From contig CM048845.1 of NCBI GenBank assembly GCA_026545225.1, positions 34,519,001-34,583,000 on the forward strand: a stretch of DNA of 64,000 nt, written 5' to 3'. The translations under genes and the position numbers were made by a program. Below the pieces are notes generated by a model that worked only from the letters and a program-made list of their open reading frames with translations, did not search any database and was not told the DNA's origin. Shown piece by piece: positions 24,774 through 37,271 of the stretch (position 1 is the first letter of the stretch; every line of letters begins with the position of its first letter). The DNA comes from Cornus controversa (Eukaryota > Streptophyta > Magnoliopsida > Cornales > Cornaceae).

Positions 24774-26703
24774 AATCCTACCAACATATATATATTGTGC
24801 CATAAGAATCCTACCAACAAATCTACTAGAAAGTGGATGACAAGGGGATCATCGATAACACTAAGTCAAATTCTTGCTTCATCAGATGATATCTATACAT
24901 ACACCAAATTCTCAACTAACTCTACCCCAGGGCAAAGGGCACCTAATCTATCCAAACCCAGGGTACTCAAAAATAGGGTAGTGGGCTGAGACATCACCAT
25001 CATCATCTTACACTTGTTAAATTCTCTACCTCATGGCTACAGGGCTTTTCTTTAGATAATTAATAGCACTGCATATGTATAAGATTTATTGAATCCCCTA
25101 TTACATATTGATATATTTTAAAATTCTGAACATAAGGCGTTTGAAATCAACACAAGAGAAAGATATATCAATTCATTGTACCTATGATAGTCCACATCAG
25201 AAGAATAGAGGAAACAAATCAACAGAAACTATTCAAACTAGTTGCTAGTTGCTTAACCATATCCTTATTCCTCATGCCTATCTACAGAAGGGACAGAGAA
25301 TTAGTTATTTTTATGATAGCTTCCGCGAAACCCACAAAAAGAGAAGAGAAAAGAGAGATCAGATCATTCATCTTTCTTCTCTTACGAGTGTGTATAAAAA
25401 GAGTCAATAAATGATGTATTCCATGGATTCGAAATGCTAATGGATAAAAGAAAAGGGGTCCAAAGCACCAAAACTGTCCCAGATTCATAGATCTGGGACT
25501 TTGAACATTGGAATAGATGAGAGAGAAAGAGAGAAAAAAATAGAGAAGAGAGAACACACGTACCTTTCCAAGAAATAACAGATCTGCAACTCTCGGCTGG
25601 TTGTCGTCCCTTGTTGAGTCGTTGTCGTCCACAGAGATGGGCCGGTGAGAAGAGAGAAGCAGAGAGGAAGAGACCATGAAAAGAGATGAGTTCAGCAGTG
25701 AAAATAATAGAAGAGGCTCCGCTACAGTAGTTTAGAAATATTCTCAGTGCTACAATAGAGAAATAAGATAAAAAAAAATTTTTTTGTTTCCTCATTCGTT
25801 AACAAAAATGAGAAATATATATTTTTTATAGAGAACAAAAACATTTTAATAAACATATTTTTTGTTCCTGTTTTTACCTTTTTAGAGAACAGAAAAAGAA
25901 AAACAAGAAATATTCTGGTTAGTGAACACACCCTATATGTCCATATTCTTGCTTTACCTTTACTTTAAAAGGATGAAAAATACCAGCAGGCCACACCTGT
26001 ACATATCGGCAGTCCTATATATTGCATACCTATAATATTGTGGTAGTTCATCCACGTAAAGTAATAATAAAGATATTTCAAAGCTCAGTAATGTGTGAAA
26101 AAGAAAATAACTATGTGGGACACTTTAAAAGTGTTCTGAAATTTTTTATTTTTTTAACATACGGGGGATGCAGTAAGGACACATGGAGGACATGACAGGG
26201 TATATTTTGTAATTTTAAAAAGTTACAAAAAGACTCAAATATTTTTTTGAGTATTTCAGTCTCTTATCTTCTAATAATTGACAACTTGACCCCTGAAATA
26301 ACTATAATGACATATATACCTTTTAATATGATCATTATGTTCTTTTCTCTACAAATGTAGTTTTTTCTAAATAAAAATTCAGAAAAATAAAAAATAGTTC
26401 AAAAAGTTCCTAAATAATAAATTTGGAAACAAAAAATATATAAATAAAAGGCCAATAGAACTTTATGTAACATAAAGTCATGTTGTTTTGTTTGGTGTTT
26501 TGTATTTAAATTTATTATTCGTTATTAGAAAAATGAATAATGTGCAAGGTTCTACTAGTAGTTTTGAACCCAATGACACGTTAATTGCTTCATAACTAAT
26601 TGAAGTATTTGTATAATTTGTTTTTTTTATTGTTAGATTTATGGTATTTTGGATATTGGCTAACCTGTTGAATATATATTAATATATTATATTATTATTC
26701 ATA

Positions 26704-27315
26704 CTCATATTCTTGCTATTGTCCGTGCCTACGACACTTTAAAAAAAATAGTTAGACTGAATCATTTTAGGGGTGTGAGGATAGGTGAAGTGTATGTAAA
26801 TTTAGGTGTGAATGTAATGGATAAATTGTGACCGTTAGATCGATATTAGAGAGGATTTTAGACCGTAGATACGTATAAATATTTTGAACTGTAAGATCAA
26901 TTTTTTTAAGCATTTTTGAACGTTAAATTGTGATTTTTTTAGGGAGATTCAAACACAATGTTTAAATGCAATAAAGACTAGCGTATTGCCTATGCCCACG
27001 ACATTATTTAAAAAATTATTGGACTAAAATAAAAGTTGATTTTATATAAACGATGTAGGGGTATAAGGGTAGGTGGATGTGTATGTGAATTTAGGTGTGA
27101 GTGTAGTGGGGGGTGTGAGGATAAGTGGATGTGTATGTTAATTTAGGTGTGAATTATGACCGTTAGATCGTAGATAGAGAGAGAGTTATTTTAGACCGTA
27201 GATAGGTATATATATTTTGAACCGTAAGATTGAATTTTTAAGCATTTTTTACCATTAAATCGTTATATTTTTTTTAGGAAGATTCAAACACAATGCTTAA
27301 ATGTAATATAGATAT
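26704..27315. repeat. degenerate tandem repeat with GACCGTTAGATC words
   Basis: Two units of about 270-330 bp share TATTGTCCGTGCCTACGACA (second unit TATTGCCTATGCCCACGACA), GTGTATGTNAATTTAGGTGTGA, GACCGTTAGATCG, TTTTAGACCGTAGATA and GATTCAAACACAATG. The unit junction ACTAGCGTATTGCC resembles the reverse complement of a Helitron-type CTAGT terminus, but no convincing terminal hairpin remains. The origin is unknown. Confidence 0.65.
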
Positions 27316-28006
27316 GTCATTTGATGTGGCTAGTGGGCATGCCATTTGGTTCATCAGAGTCACAGTGCAATTGGATAAAATCTTTGCTTTGTCTTTGGCT
27401 GCCACTTGTAAATCAATGAGATTGCTACATGAATTAAAACAATGCAATCTGATGTATATAATATGATGACTCGGCTTCCACACATTCGTACGAATACATG
27501 TGTGTGCGTGTGTGTGTCTATATATATATATATGAGTCATTTATTGGTAAATTAAATAAAGTTTTTATTGACTTGATAACTGAGTTCAAGTTTGAGAGTT
27601 TATGCTAAAATAGTACTCCAAATTTGTTTACCATAACTCGAATTGGATTTTTGAGAGTGAGTTTCACCTCCATTGCAAATTTTTTTTAGCTCAATTCATG
27701 CCTTTATGAGATACATCCCAATAGTTTTCTATTTTTTAACTACTAGACACTCAAATGTTACATTTATATTACATCCTATCAAATCAAAGTGCACTTAATA
27801 TCCAATAAAAATAATATGTGTATTTATTTACACACGAATAAAATATATAAACACTTGTTAATTTTAGATATGTTATTTACTTAAAAGATGTTTAGTCTTT
27901 TAAAATATTCAAGTAGTCTAGTGCCACACTATGAGCTCAAGTTTTATCATGGCACCAAGTAATAATCACAATTGGAAAAATCATATATTTATTATATATG
28001 CAAATA

Positions 28007-28007
<1 letters not shown>

Positions 28008-28048
<41 letters not shown>
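28008..28048. repeat. (AT)n microsatellite
   Basis: About 40 bases of alternating AT. Confidence 0.95.
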
Positions 28049-28054
<6 letters not shown>

Positions 28055-29574
28055 ATGTATGCAAATTGACGGGTGAGTGCAGCCCGCTCAGTTCTTGAAA
28101 TACATAAGTCTTGTACAAAATTCTTATGTCGAAAGGAAATGTTAAATATAATTTTTTCTTACAAATTTTCTCAATAAGAATAATCTGTCTCATATATTGA
28201 GCAGAAAATAAATATCTAATTAACCAAAATAAACTCTAATGGTTCAACCGCTACCTCTTCAACCGGTACTACCAAGTTCAGTAATTGTCCCTATGTTAAT
28301 GGCATAACCTACAAAGTTTGGGAGGGGGTGAGCTCAAAGCTCAACAAGGATATGCTGAACAATCTTTCATTGCTTCAGCAAGTTGACATTTACGTCATAA
28401 TCTCAAAATAATTTAATTTATATTTAAATAAATAATACAATCAAATATTACAATTTAATTATGTAACATTTAACATTTAAATACACAAAAACATCCCATA
28501 AAGTACAAATAAACACGTACAATTCGTACACATATAATGTCACAAATTAAATGCACCAATTTATTAACAAGCACACTTTTAATTGCACAAAAAAATTAAT
28601 AAGTACACACATACACATCAACCTTTTGTGCACATAAAAATAACGCAACAAAAGCACTGAACCATCAACAACCACGAAATAAATCACAGCACAATTATAC
28701 TTAATATTCACATTCCACATAAAAAATTGCCATACATAAATTTAAATAAAGCAATTTAAACCGACATTTTCACAATCACCAATATAAATAAATAAATAAA
28801 TATATATATATATATAATTTACACAATCAATCTCGTATACACAGATATATAATTTTACATAAATTAAATATGCGCGAATAGGAGAAAAGAGCAAGTATCA
28901 ACTTAGCTCAGGTTTTTATCCGGAAGCCTGTAAGTCCATTGCCAATCCAGAAATCCAAAGCCCATATTTCAGCCCAGTCCAATGTGATAACCAGACCCAA
29001 ACAATCAACCCATTTCATTATAAATTGCTACTGGGAATATTTATAATTCTGACCTAGTCCAATTTAACAAGCCCATTTAATTAAACAAGCCCAATTCTAA
29101 ATACCAAACCCAATTAATTTTTTAAGCCCAAATTCAAATCCAATTTGATCTAGTTTGCCAAACCTAGGCTCGTTGAATTTTCATATCAACCCAATTTATG
29201 AAATACTCCAAGCCCAATGCTCCAGTCCAAGTGCTATCATCACTGGAGCAGGCAAGGTCGTTATGTATAGACCCATATTTAATGGGTCTACTTTAAAGCT
29301 AAACTAAAGTTGTGGCCCAACCCAAACCATCAACCTTCAAACCGTAAACCACCTGTGCAGCCACCTTTCACCACAAGCCTCAAGCCCGCAGCCACACTAA
29401 TGGTGCCGCCACATAACTGAGCCATGCACAACACCATGACAGCATCACTACGAACCATCATCTCATTCAAACCAACTGTACTCTTCACGGTGAGCCACCA
29501 AACCCATCATTCACCATGAACCACAACACAACCTACTGCCAAGCGATTTGTAGTCATGCACCTAACTACCAAGC

Positions 29575-30388
29575 CAGGGCCGGCCCTGAGATTCGAAAAA
29601 TGTTGAGAGGCCCTAGGCGGACTTTCAAATGGGGCCCTTTCTACCTAAATTTTCACGTGCCGATAAATTCTATAGGAGTGCAAAATTTTTATTAAAATGA
29701 GACAATAAACAAATAAAATAAATTAATATTGAAAAAAAAATCCTGATCTTGGTGCTTTATAAATAGCACGATCCAGTTTACATAAAAAAATTAAAAGAAA
29801 TATTCAACACACTTTAGTCACAAAAATCAAAATTGAAATTCATATCAAAGTAAATGTGATGTAATCGTCTCGCATTTTGAGTTGCAAAATTATTAATTAA
29901 AGTGCTCACAATCCCCAAAGGAAAGTCGTTGCATTGCCGTTGTGAAAATAGAAGAATAAAAGAAAAGGAGTTCTAAAAAAAAAAAATATCTAAGACAAAT
30001 AGTTATTAGTAATTTATTTTTATTTTTTTAAAAATGAGGCCCAGACCATTGTATTGGACCATTATCATTATTTTTTAAATGAGACCCACTTTGTTATTGC
30101 CCAGACTAGTGTATTGGGAAGGAGTTTTAAAAAAAAAATGCCTAAAACAAATAGTTAGTAGTAATTTATTTATTTATTTTTTAAATGAGGCCCGGACCAT
30201 TGTATTGGACCATTATCATTTTTTTAAATGAGGCCCACTTTGTTATTGGCTCAGACTAGTGTATTGGGCTATTAGTTACTATATATTTTTTTTAAATAAC
30301 ATCTAGTGGGCTGGGGGCCCTCAAAAAATTAAAAAATTTTGGGGCCCTAGGCGACCGCCTGGGCCGCCTAGGCCCAGGGCCGGCCCTG
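29575..30388. mobile_element. non-autonomous hAT-like DNA transposon (TSD TACCAAGC)
   Basis: It starts CAGGGCCGGCCCTGAG and ends with CAGGGCCGGCCCTG. The 14-bp terminal inverted repeat is itself nearly palindromic. The 8-bp duplication TACCAAGC is identical at 29567-29574 and 30389-30396. CAGGG-type termini with an 8-bp TSD are characteristic of the hAT superfamily. At 814 bp there is no transposase frame, so it is non-autonomous. The subterminal GGCCCTAGGCG words at both ends extend the symmetry imperfectly. Confidence 0.93.
29967..30278. repeat. two-copy direct repeat inside the hAT-like element
   Basis: A unit of about 155 bp starting GGAGTTYTAAAAAAAAA and containing GACCATTGTATTGGACCATTA and CAGACTAGTGTATTGGG occurs twice head to tail (about 29967-30120 and 30121-30278). 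Confidence 0.85.
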
Positions 30389-30921
30389 TACCAAGCTGGC
30401 AACCACATCACCATGAATATTACTTCACCAACCCGCTGCCCTGTAGCTTCATCATGCCACAGCCAGCCGCTAGCCATAAAAGACCCACGGCCAGCCGCAA
30501 CCTGCAACCACCATCATCAAGTACCACAAATCACTCAGCAACTCCACCGCTGCCACCACCTTCTGCGCGCACCAGGAAACCCACCAGCAGCTTCATCGGA
30601 CCACCATAACTATTGCCAAGCAACCACCATGCAAACCCACTACTATGGCAGCCGCTTATACCCATACGGCCACCATCACCATCTACCACCATGAGCCAAA
30701 CCAGCCCTCCCTCATTCGGTTTCTCTCTCTCTCTAGGATTATTTTCTCTCACTAGAATTATTCTGCCGTCACTAATTTCTTCCCTTCATTCACAAAATCC
30801 TTAACTCGATGCGAGAGCCCCCTACTTCTCTCTCTCTATACTATATATATATATATATTTTTTTTGTTTTGAAAAAAAAATACTAAAACAAAATAAAAAG
30901 AAAAAATAATAATAGATATAT

Positions 30922-33575
30922 TGTCACGCCCCTAAATTTAAATAATAGAAACACTGGTTCTATACTTAAATAAAGTGCGTGATTTGCAACAACAACTACC
31001 TCACACAACATATTATAACTCTCCAAAGAAGAATTTTATTGAAAACATAAATAACTACAAAACAAATGTAGCATCATCTAATACAATCAATAAAAATCCT
31101 CAACATTATTACAAAAGTTCATATCAACTTTATTGAAGTACAAAGAAGTAGGAAAACAGCAAAATCATCTCCATCCAGCTCACATGACTCCATCACGTTC
31201 CAATCAACGTGTACCCGAAAATTGTTAAGGAGTGAGCTCACAAGCTCAACAAGGGTTTGCTAAACACATTCTCTGCTCAGCAAATCGATTCACCTTATAT
31301 TTTCATATATAAAAGTAACTCATCAAAATACATTAATTATATATATTCATCTCAGGTCATAAATTCTCATATATCATAATTACCAAAACATACAACAGAA
31401 CACAATTTCCACAATTTCACACATAACTTGTTAACCATCTTGATTAACTTATATTAAAATTTTACTTATCTCACATGAGCCCCAGGCTCCCCTCCAATCA
31501 ATGGTGTGCATCGCATAGTCCCGGACTACCGAAAACACACATGTGGCTCGGTTATACGTCTACTCACCCAGATGGTCCCGGACCACGTCCACATAATAAG
31601 GGCATGCTGAGCCCAATGGCCATAACAAAAGGGTAGTGCACTCCCGATAGGTAGGTCCCTGACCTTACCTAACAAAGTCATCATAAGAATAGTCCCAGAC
31701 TACTCCTCGACTACTCACCATTATCCATTACAAACTTTAATGTAATTTCACATTTTTCAGCAAATTTGAGTTAATTAAACTGAAATACATTATTTTGGAA
31801 TTTTCATAATTTTAGAAATATTTTTACTATTTTCCTCTAATTTTCATTAATTAAAATTTAGTTAAAACTTTTGGCTTGCATACAAGAAACCAAAATAAAT
31901 AAATAAATAAGTCTCTTTTCTATACAATAAATTGTCCAGAATAGTATACAAGAACTGTCTGGATACTAGAAATATCAGGTTGGTAAACACATTCCTTAAA
32001 TAACTAGTTCTGTTGGTAACTCATTTCACTCACAAATGTATAACCCACTTTGAGTGTCACTCTTAGCCTCTAAAAATAACAACTAACATTACAGAAGCTA
32101 AACCATTAAGCTTTATCAAACCCAATTGTCACATTTCAATACACATATGTCCACCGTCCTAGATATAATCAAATCAATGTACAACCACTACCTTAAAGTA
32201 AATATAGGGTTACACCGCTCCACTTTCCTAAGGTAAATATAGAGAACACTGGTTCCCAGTGCCACTGTCCTAAACTAAATATACAGAACACCCACGCCAC
32301 TATCCTAAAGTAAATATACAGAACATTAGTTCCACCGTGCCACTGTCCTAAACTAAATATACAGAACAACACTGATTCCACTATTATACGTCCTATTTAT
32401 TTACCAATAAAACTGACCCTAAAACACGTTACTGTATTCTAAGTTATATATATATATATATATATGAGTTATGCAAATATATATATCTTGCTACGTTTAA
32501 ACACTTATATTATACCTACCCCAATATATCAATCGTTCAGATTCCACTAAACAACACCTTCGTTCTGAAATCCAGATTCCACTAAACAACACATTCGTTC
32601 TGAAATCCAGATTACACTAAACAACACATTCGTTACATTAGTTCAATAATCCAGATTCTACTAAACAACACATTCGTTCAACAGATTCCACTAAACAACA
32701 CTTTTACTCAGTAATCCAAATTCCACTAAACAACACTTTACATGAATAATTATATATACATTACTGGAATAACTGCACTAACTACTGTGAATCTCATTCT
32801 CCACCACTGATAACGATAAATAAATCCACTAAATCCATAACATTTATTTCAACGCGTAACCTTCAATATTTATAACTGCCCAACATCATATTCATATGTT
32901 TTTACACAGAACCTAATAACAGTTCATATATTGTGCAATCAACATCAATTTCACACGTTCTTTTACACAGAACTCAACAACAATTTAAAATCCACAATAT
33001 TGTTATTTCAAACACGTGATTTATTCCTATGGGTGCATATATATTGAGAAGGTTTTCCCTATTCACAGTTTATCGATATTTAAACACTAGATCTCATATT
33101 TAATCTAGTAATTAATTTATACTTTAGAAAAACTCATGTGATCAATACATTAAATGTAATCCTAAGGTGTCAACATGATTAAAAATTCTAAACCTATAAT
33201 TAAATGACAAGTCTCAGTTATATATAAATATATAAAATGAATCGACTTGCCTGTTATCGCTATTCCAATCACCGACTCTCTCTATGCAATTCTTCGATCA
33301 CCGTTTCTCCTCCCGGCTACTGTTGAACCCACAGTTTCTCCTTCCGACTACTGCAGAGGTTCAACGTTTATCAGTCTTTGAGGTTGAGTTGAACTCTTTC
33401 TTTTTGTAAAAATAATATCTTCTGACTATATAAAAATATATATATAATTTTATAACATCGATATCCCCGTAGTTGGGGTAGGATAGGTTTCAAATTTAAA
33501 TTTGACTTTCAGATTTTCTCGCAACAAATCTGATAATTCAAATTCAAATTTTTTTTTTTTGATTGGGATATTACA
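30922..33575 (-). mobile_element. solo LTR inserted in an older LTR (TSD TATAT)
   Basis: It begins on the plus strand TGTCACGCCCCTAAATTTAAA and ends GATTGGGATATTACA. The minus-strand form is therefore TGTAATATCCC...GGGGCGTGACA. TATAT flanks it at 30917-30921 and 33576-33580; the site is low-complexity, so this TSD alone is weak. Both the 31480-31680 block (reverse complement of about 16880-17080) and the terminal 60 bases match the solo LTR at 11886-17630, so they belong to related families. The middle contains repeated TTCCACTAAACAACAC words (32540-32740) and CCTAAAGTAAATATA words (32190-32370). Confidence 0.8.
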
Positions 33576-33921
33576 TATATATACCTAGCTCTAACCTCAA
33601 ACAATTATAATACAACATAATCCAATTCAAACATAGCCCAAATTCAAATAATCCACCCAAACTCTCCCTAGTCCAATCCGAAAAAGAATTTAAAAATAAT
33701 AACAGAAAAATATAAAAGTATGGTCCAACCTAAAAATATAAATAAAATAAAACACCCTAAAACATTTAACATTTAAAACACTCCATAAAAATTTAAACAA
33801 GTAAAACATATAATATTTAAAACACTCAATCAACTATTTAAACAATTAGAAAAATCCAAAATTAAAATAACGTAACCTCAAAATCACGGATATTACAATC
33901 TGTTATAACATATTAATAATA

Positions 33922-34262
33922 TGTGGTGGAGCAGAAGTCATTTGAGCAATTGACTTGCAACTTGCAAGCCAACCCTTTAATGACGTAGAAAAATATGTCC
34001 TACATGTTGGTGTATTTAACAAATTGAATTCTAAGTGAAAATGACAAAAAGTTAACTTTGCGAAAGCATATGTAGGCAAGCCATCCCTGTAATGACGTAG
34101 AAAAAATATGCCTTACATGGTGTATTTTACGAATTGAATTCTAAATGAAAAAAACAAAAAGATAACTTTGCGAAAGCATATGTGGTGGAGTAGAAGTCAT
34201 TTGAGCAATTGACTTGCAACTTACAAGCCATCCCTTCAATGACGTAAAAAAAAAATGTCTTA
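33922..34262. repeat. short tandem duplication split by a MITE
   Basis: Units share GTGGTGGAG, AGAAGTCATTTGAGCAATTGA, CTTTAATGACGTAGAAAAA, CATGTTGGTGTATTT and AACTTTGCGAAAGCATATG. The last unit is broken at TTA (34260-34262) and resumes at 34868 with CATGTTGGTGTATTTTAC. Confidence 0.8.
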
Positions 34263-34864
34263 GAGCATTCACTGTGGCTTCACCAGACATGGGTTTGGCG
34301 AAGCAAAATGTCAATATTCCAGCCAATGGTCTGGCTAAATTTGAGGGTCCCCAGGGAACTTGGCTAAGAAGTTCGCTGGATTAGGTGAAGCATATAGCAA
34401 AGCTTAAAAATTTTAAAATATTTTTTTGTCTCGGCCTTTATGTCATGTGTGTATATATATATATGTGTGTGTGTATCATTCACTTAAAATTTAATAAGTT
34501 TCACTTCAAATTGAATTTTTTGATGAAACCATTTCTGTTAAAAAGATAATTTTGAGAGTTTTAATTTGAGTACCACTTAGGCTATTTTTTGACTTAAGAT
34601 GAAAAAATTATGAAATTTTCAAGTTAACAGAGTATGAAAAACTTTAACATATATATATATATATAGATATATATATCCATAAAATTTTAGATTAATTTAA
34701 TTGTGAAAGATTATTTAATTGTGTGGGTAGTGAAAATTTGGAGAAACTATTGTGGAGTCAAAATTTAGAGATCCTCAATGTGGGTGGCTTTGGCTAAAAG
34801 CTGACGTGGCTAGCTGAAATTTAAATTTGGAGAACCACTTTTGGCCAAGCCACAGTGGATGACC
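34263..34864. mobile_element. 602-bp Harbinger/Tourist-type MITE (TSD TTA)
   Basis: The left end GAGCATTCACTGTGGCTT and the right end, read in reverse, GGTCATCCACTGTGGCTT form an 18-bp terminal inverted repeat with three mismatches. TTA lies on both sides (34260-34262 and 34865-34867). The neighbouring tandem units show the uninterrupted site with a single TTA (CCTTACATGGTG near 34112). The 3-bp TTA TSD fits PIF/Harbinger elements. No open frame of note, so it is non-autonomous. Confidence 0.88.
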
Positions 34865-34867
34865 TTA

Positions 34868-35976
34868 CATGTTGGTGTATTTTACAAAATTTCTTTTTGG
34901 ACAGATTCAGCATTGACCAGTCACTCATAATGTGTAGGCCCCACCAACGACACTATTTGTGTGTGATTCAGTGGCCTGACCAGCATCTGACGTCATTATT
35001 TTTCTTTCTCCAATCCTTGCTTTTGATCTAAAGATCCATTCATGTAATAATTATTTAGATAATATATTTGATCAAATTAAATGAAAATAATGGTGTTTGC
35101 AATTTACTTGAATTATTTAACATAATAATGTGTTCAGATTTTTTTGAAATCACTAAATAGACCCATTATTACGACACACCGATAATGCATAATATGATCA
35201 AACAAAAATAGAAAACCTAAATCACACCATACAGAAACCACAAAGTTTTAAGTTCAACTTATAAACCATGTCAATGATGAAGAACGACGGAGTATTTTTA
35301 TTTTGCGAAGAAGAAAGAATATTACAAATCTCTCAAGCCTTCACTCCAACACCCTTTTTCTCTCTCTCATTCTCTATTTTGGTTTTCACTTTCCATTGTT
35401 GTTTGTGAACTATACAAACTCTAGCACCTTTATATATCAAGTTACAATAGAGATTAGAATTCGGGTCCAAGACCGACATGACAAAAGCGAGTCAAAAAAT
35501 TTGTCTCCAGGAGTGCTGCCTTGGAAGTAGTCTAGTGATAATTCGACCCAAGTCCAAAGCGAAAACAGGTGACAACTCAACACCTATTAATTTGATGCAA
35601 GGGAAAATAAAAAAATAAATCTATGAAGAGAATCCTCTCACAACAAGAGTCATGAACTCTCTTTTGTTAATTACTCCACTGAAACACTTCTAAGACATGT
35701 GAAAAGTCAAATTTATCAAATCTATTTTTTCATAAATGTCTCGATCAAATGATCAACAAAGAGATCTCATAACTGGTCATGAGAGGGAAATCTTGATATT
35801 GTTATTAAATTCAAGTCCTAATTCAAATTTATAAAAAAAAAAAAAGACATAGAGTGAGTAAGATAGAGTAGAGTGTGAATGGTGTGATAGATCATGTGTG
35901 AAATGTGTTGGGGTGAGAGAGAGAGAGTGTGCCTAATTCAAAAATAAATAAATAGAAAAGAATAGACTAGACACAT
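34868..35976. other. non-coding interval with no recognised element
   Basis: I see no gene or repeat boundary. Part of it may belong to the adjacent LTR if that LTR's left end is further left than 35977. Confidence 0.45.
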
Positions 35977-36205
35977 TGTTCGGTTATAAATCGATCAGCC
36001 AAGTTGGCCGATTGATTGAAGGTGTGCCAAAACCGTAGTGTAGGCTCAAGGTAAATAACTTGGTAGAACACAAGTATCTCCTTTGCAAGCTTCCTTGGAT
36101 CAGGCGATCGGTTAGGGAGAGAGAATATGAATCTCCTTAATAAGTTCTTTCCTTGCCTTAATTAAGAGGACTTTTAACCGTGCGCAAAGAATTGCGAGAC
36201 TGAAT

Positions 36206-36268
36206 TGTAGAAGGAGGGAGGTAGAAGGAGGGAGATAGACGGAGGGAGATAGAAGGAGGGAGAGATAG
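36206..36268. repeat. 14-bp purine minisatellite GAAGGAGGGAGATA
   Basis: Four to five units of GAAGGAGGGAGNTAGA-type sequence lie in the presumed transcribed leader of the LTR (minus strand C/T-rich). Confidence 0.85.
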
Positions 36269-36433
36269 ACCGACTGACGGATTAGAGGAGGTCGAGAGAA
36301 AGAAAATTAAGGGAGAAGTAGATAGAATAAGAAGAAGAGCAATATTCTGAAAGAATATTATAAGAGAGATAGATTGCACATAATGCAATTATTTTGTTAT
36401 GGTTGTTGAGAACTCTTAATACAGAGTTTTGTT

Positions 36434-36446
36434 CATTTATTTATAG
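36434..36446 (-). promoter_or_regulatory. TATA box of the Tat-type LTR
   Basis: CTATAAATAAATG on the minus strand, followed about 30 bases downstream by a plausible start region (GAGTTCTCAACAACC). The position inside an LTR fits the retroelement promoter. Confidence 0.5.
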
Positions 36447-37012
36447 AAGAAATGATACATCACCTGTATTTAATCCTAGGGTACAAGATAATAATAAAAA
36501 TGAAATAACAAATAAAATATTATTGGTAGTTCATCAACCTCTTCATACAAGAGTCCATACTCTGCCCAAAGTTATCCATGCAGTCTTTCCTTTTCCTCAT
36601 GTAACTAAAATATTGGAGTCCTTCTCTATGAAGAGTCCACCAGTACATATAATCATTCTAGAGTCCATGTTCAGCTTAGTCTTTTAATGTAAGTGAAATT
36701 CATAAGAGTCCCTTTATTAGCTTATCATAATATGAAGCCCCATTCTTCGTAACCTCCTTGCGGTTATCTGTACGATTAGGCAATCTTTATATACGTTCAC
36801 CTATATATATATATGTATATACACCCGTATAGATATACTGTGCGAACAAATAGCTATGCACCTATTTTAGTAGGCGTTGATCACTTCTGTTAGGATATCT
36901 TTAACTCATTTTTTGGCCCCTTATAGTTTTATTCCCAGAAAACCTCGTCATCAACCTCATTATAACAACTTTTATACTTACTGCCAAGTGGGGCCAAGTT
37001 TTGGTGCCAACA

Positions 37013-37034
37013 ATTGCCCCCCCCCCCCAAAATT
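37013..37034 (-). promoter_or_regulatory. polypurine tract with a 12-G run
   Basis: On the minus strand AATTTTGG... runs into 12 G residues (plus-strand C run 37017-37028) and ends two to four bases before the LTR start TGTTGG. This is a standard plus-strand primer position. Confidence 0.6.
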
Positions 37035-37271
37035 AAAATTTTGGGGTGGTTTTTCTGCTTTACCATGCGAATCCCAAGGAATTTTGAATTTAAATATTAC
37101 TTTATCCCTATCCATCAGCCGCACGCTTGACATTAATGCCTATAATACTCATCCTTTCTTGAATCTTGAGCGCCCCTTATTTAAACTCGACTATTCTCCT
37201 TTCTTCCTTACAAACTCTGCCGCTTCCTTCCAGCAATAAACCCTAACTCACTTCCTGCTTTCTCTGATTCC

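Larger units (their letters stand above)
24774..28185. other. AT-rich intergenic sequence with no confirmed gene
   Basis: No conserved protein domain was recognised in six frames. It contains a two-unit degenerate repeat (26704-27315), an AT microsatellite (28008-28048) and a doubtful minus-strand exon-like segment near 25564-25677. That segment has an ATG, 38 open codons and an AAG/GTACGT donor-like site. The segment at about 25740-25935 is strongly A/T biased and may be a decayed small transposon, but I could not define its ends. Confidence 0.5.
28186..33897 (-). mobile_element. degenerate Tekay-like LTR carrying two insertions
   Basis: On the minus strand it begins TGTAATATCCGTGATTTTGAGG at 33897. 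It contains G/T-rich blocks of short GGCC and TGG words like those in the solo LTR at 11886-17630. It passes a region homologous to the 3' part of that LTR (AAGCTCAACAAGGATATGC near 28340). The left end is uncertain: a TGTC at 28186 fits by position, but no TSD could be matched with ATCTG at 33898-33902. After removing the hAT-like element and the solo LTR, about 2.2 kb remains. Codon-like frames such as the His-rich one near 30420-30690 are accidental. Confidence 0.5.
35977..37012 (-). mobile_element. 3' LTR of a Tat-lineage Ty3/gypsy element (proposed)
   Basis: On the minus strand it starts TGTTGGCACCAAAACTTGG at 37012, directly after a purine tract (37034-37013), and contains a TATA box (CTATAAATAAATG, 36446-36434). 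The proposed end CCGAACA at 35977 is a guess based on TG...CA symmetry. The assignment rests on the PPT-LTR junction, the TATA box and the integrase remnant of the same orientation at 63783-64000. The 5' LTR and PBS would lie beyond the right edge, so no TSD can be tested. Confidence 0.5.

Noticed and set aside
25564..25677. Exon-like segment on the minus strand (ATG, 38 open codons, AAG/GTACGT)
   Set aside because: No recognisable protein, no second exon found, and strong composition bias around it. Kept only as a remark.
25740..25935. Possible MITE with GGGTGTGTTCACTAACC at one end
   Set aside because: No matching inverted end or TSD could be found.
30413..30694. His/Pro-rich 93-codon frame
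   Set aside because: Accidental frame in a CCACCATCA-rich part of an LTR; the opposite strand is equally open.
28181..33902. Candidate TSD for the degenerate LTR (TAATC versus ATCTG)
   Set aside because: The two sides do not match, so the left end remains uncertain.
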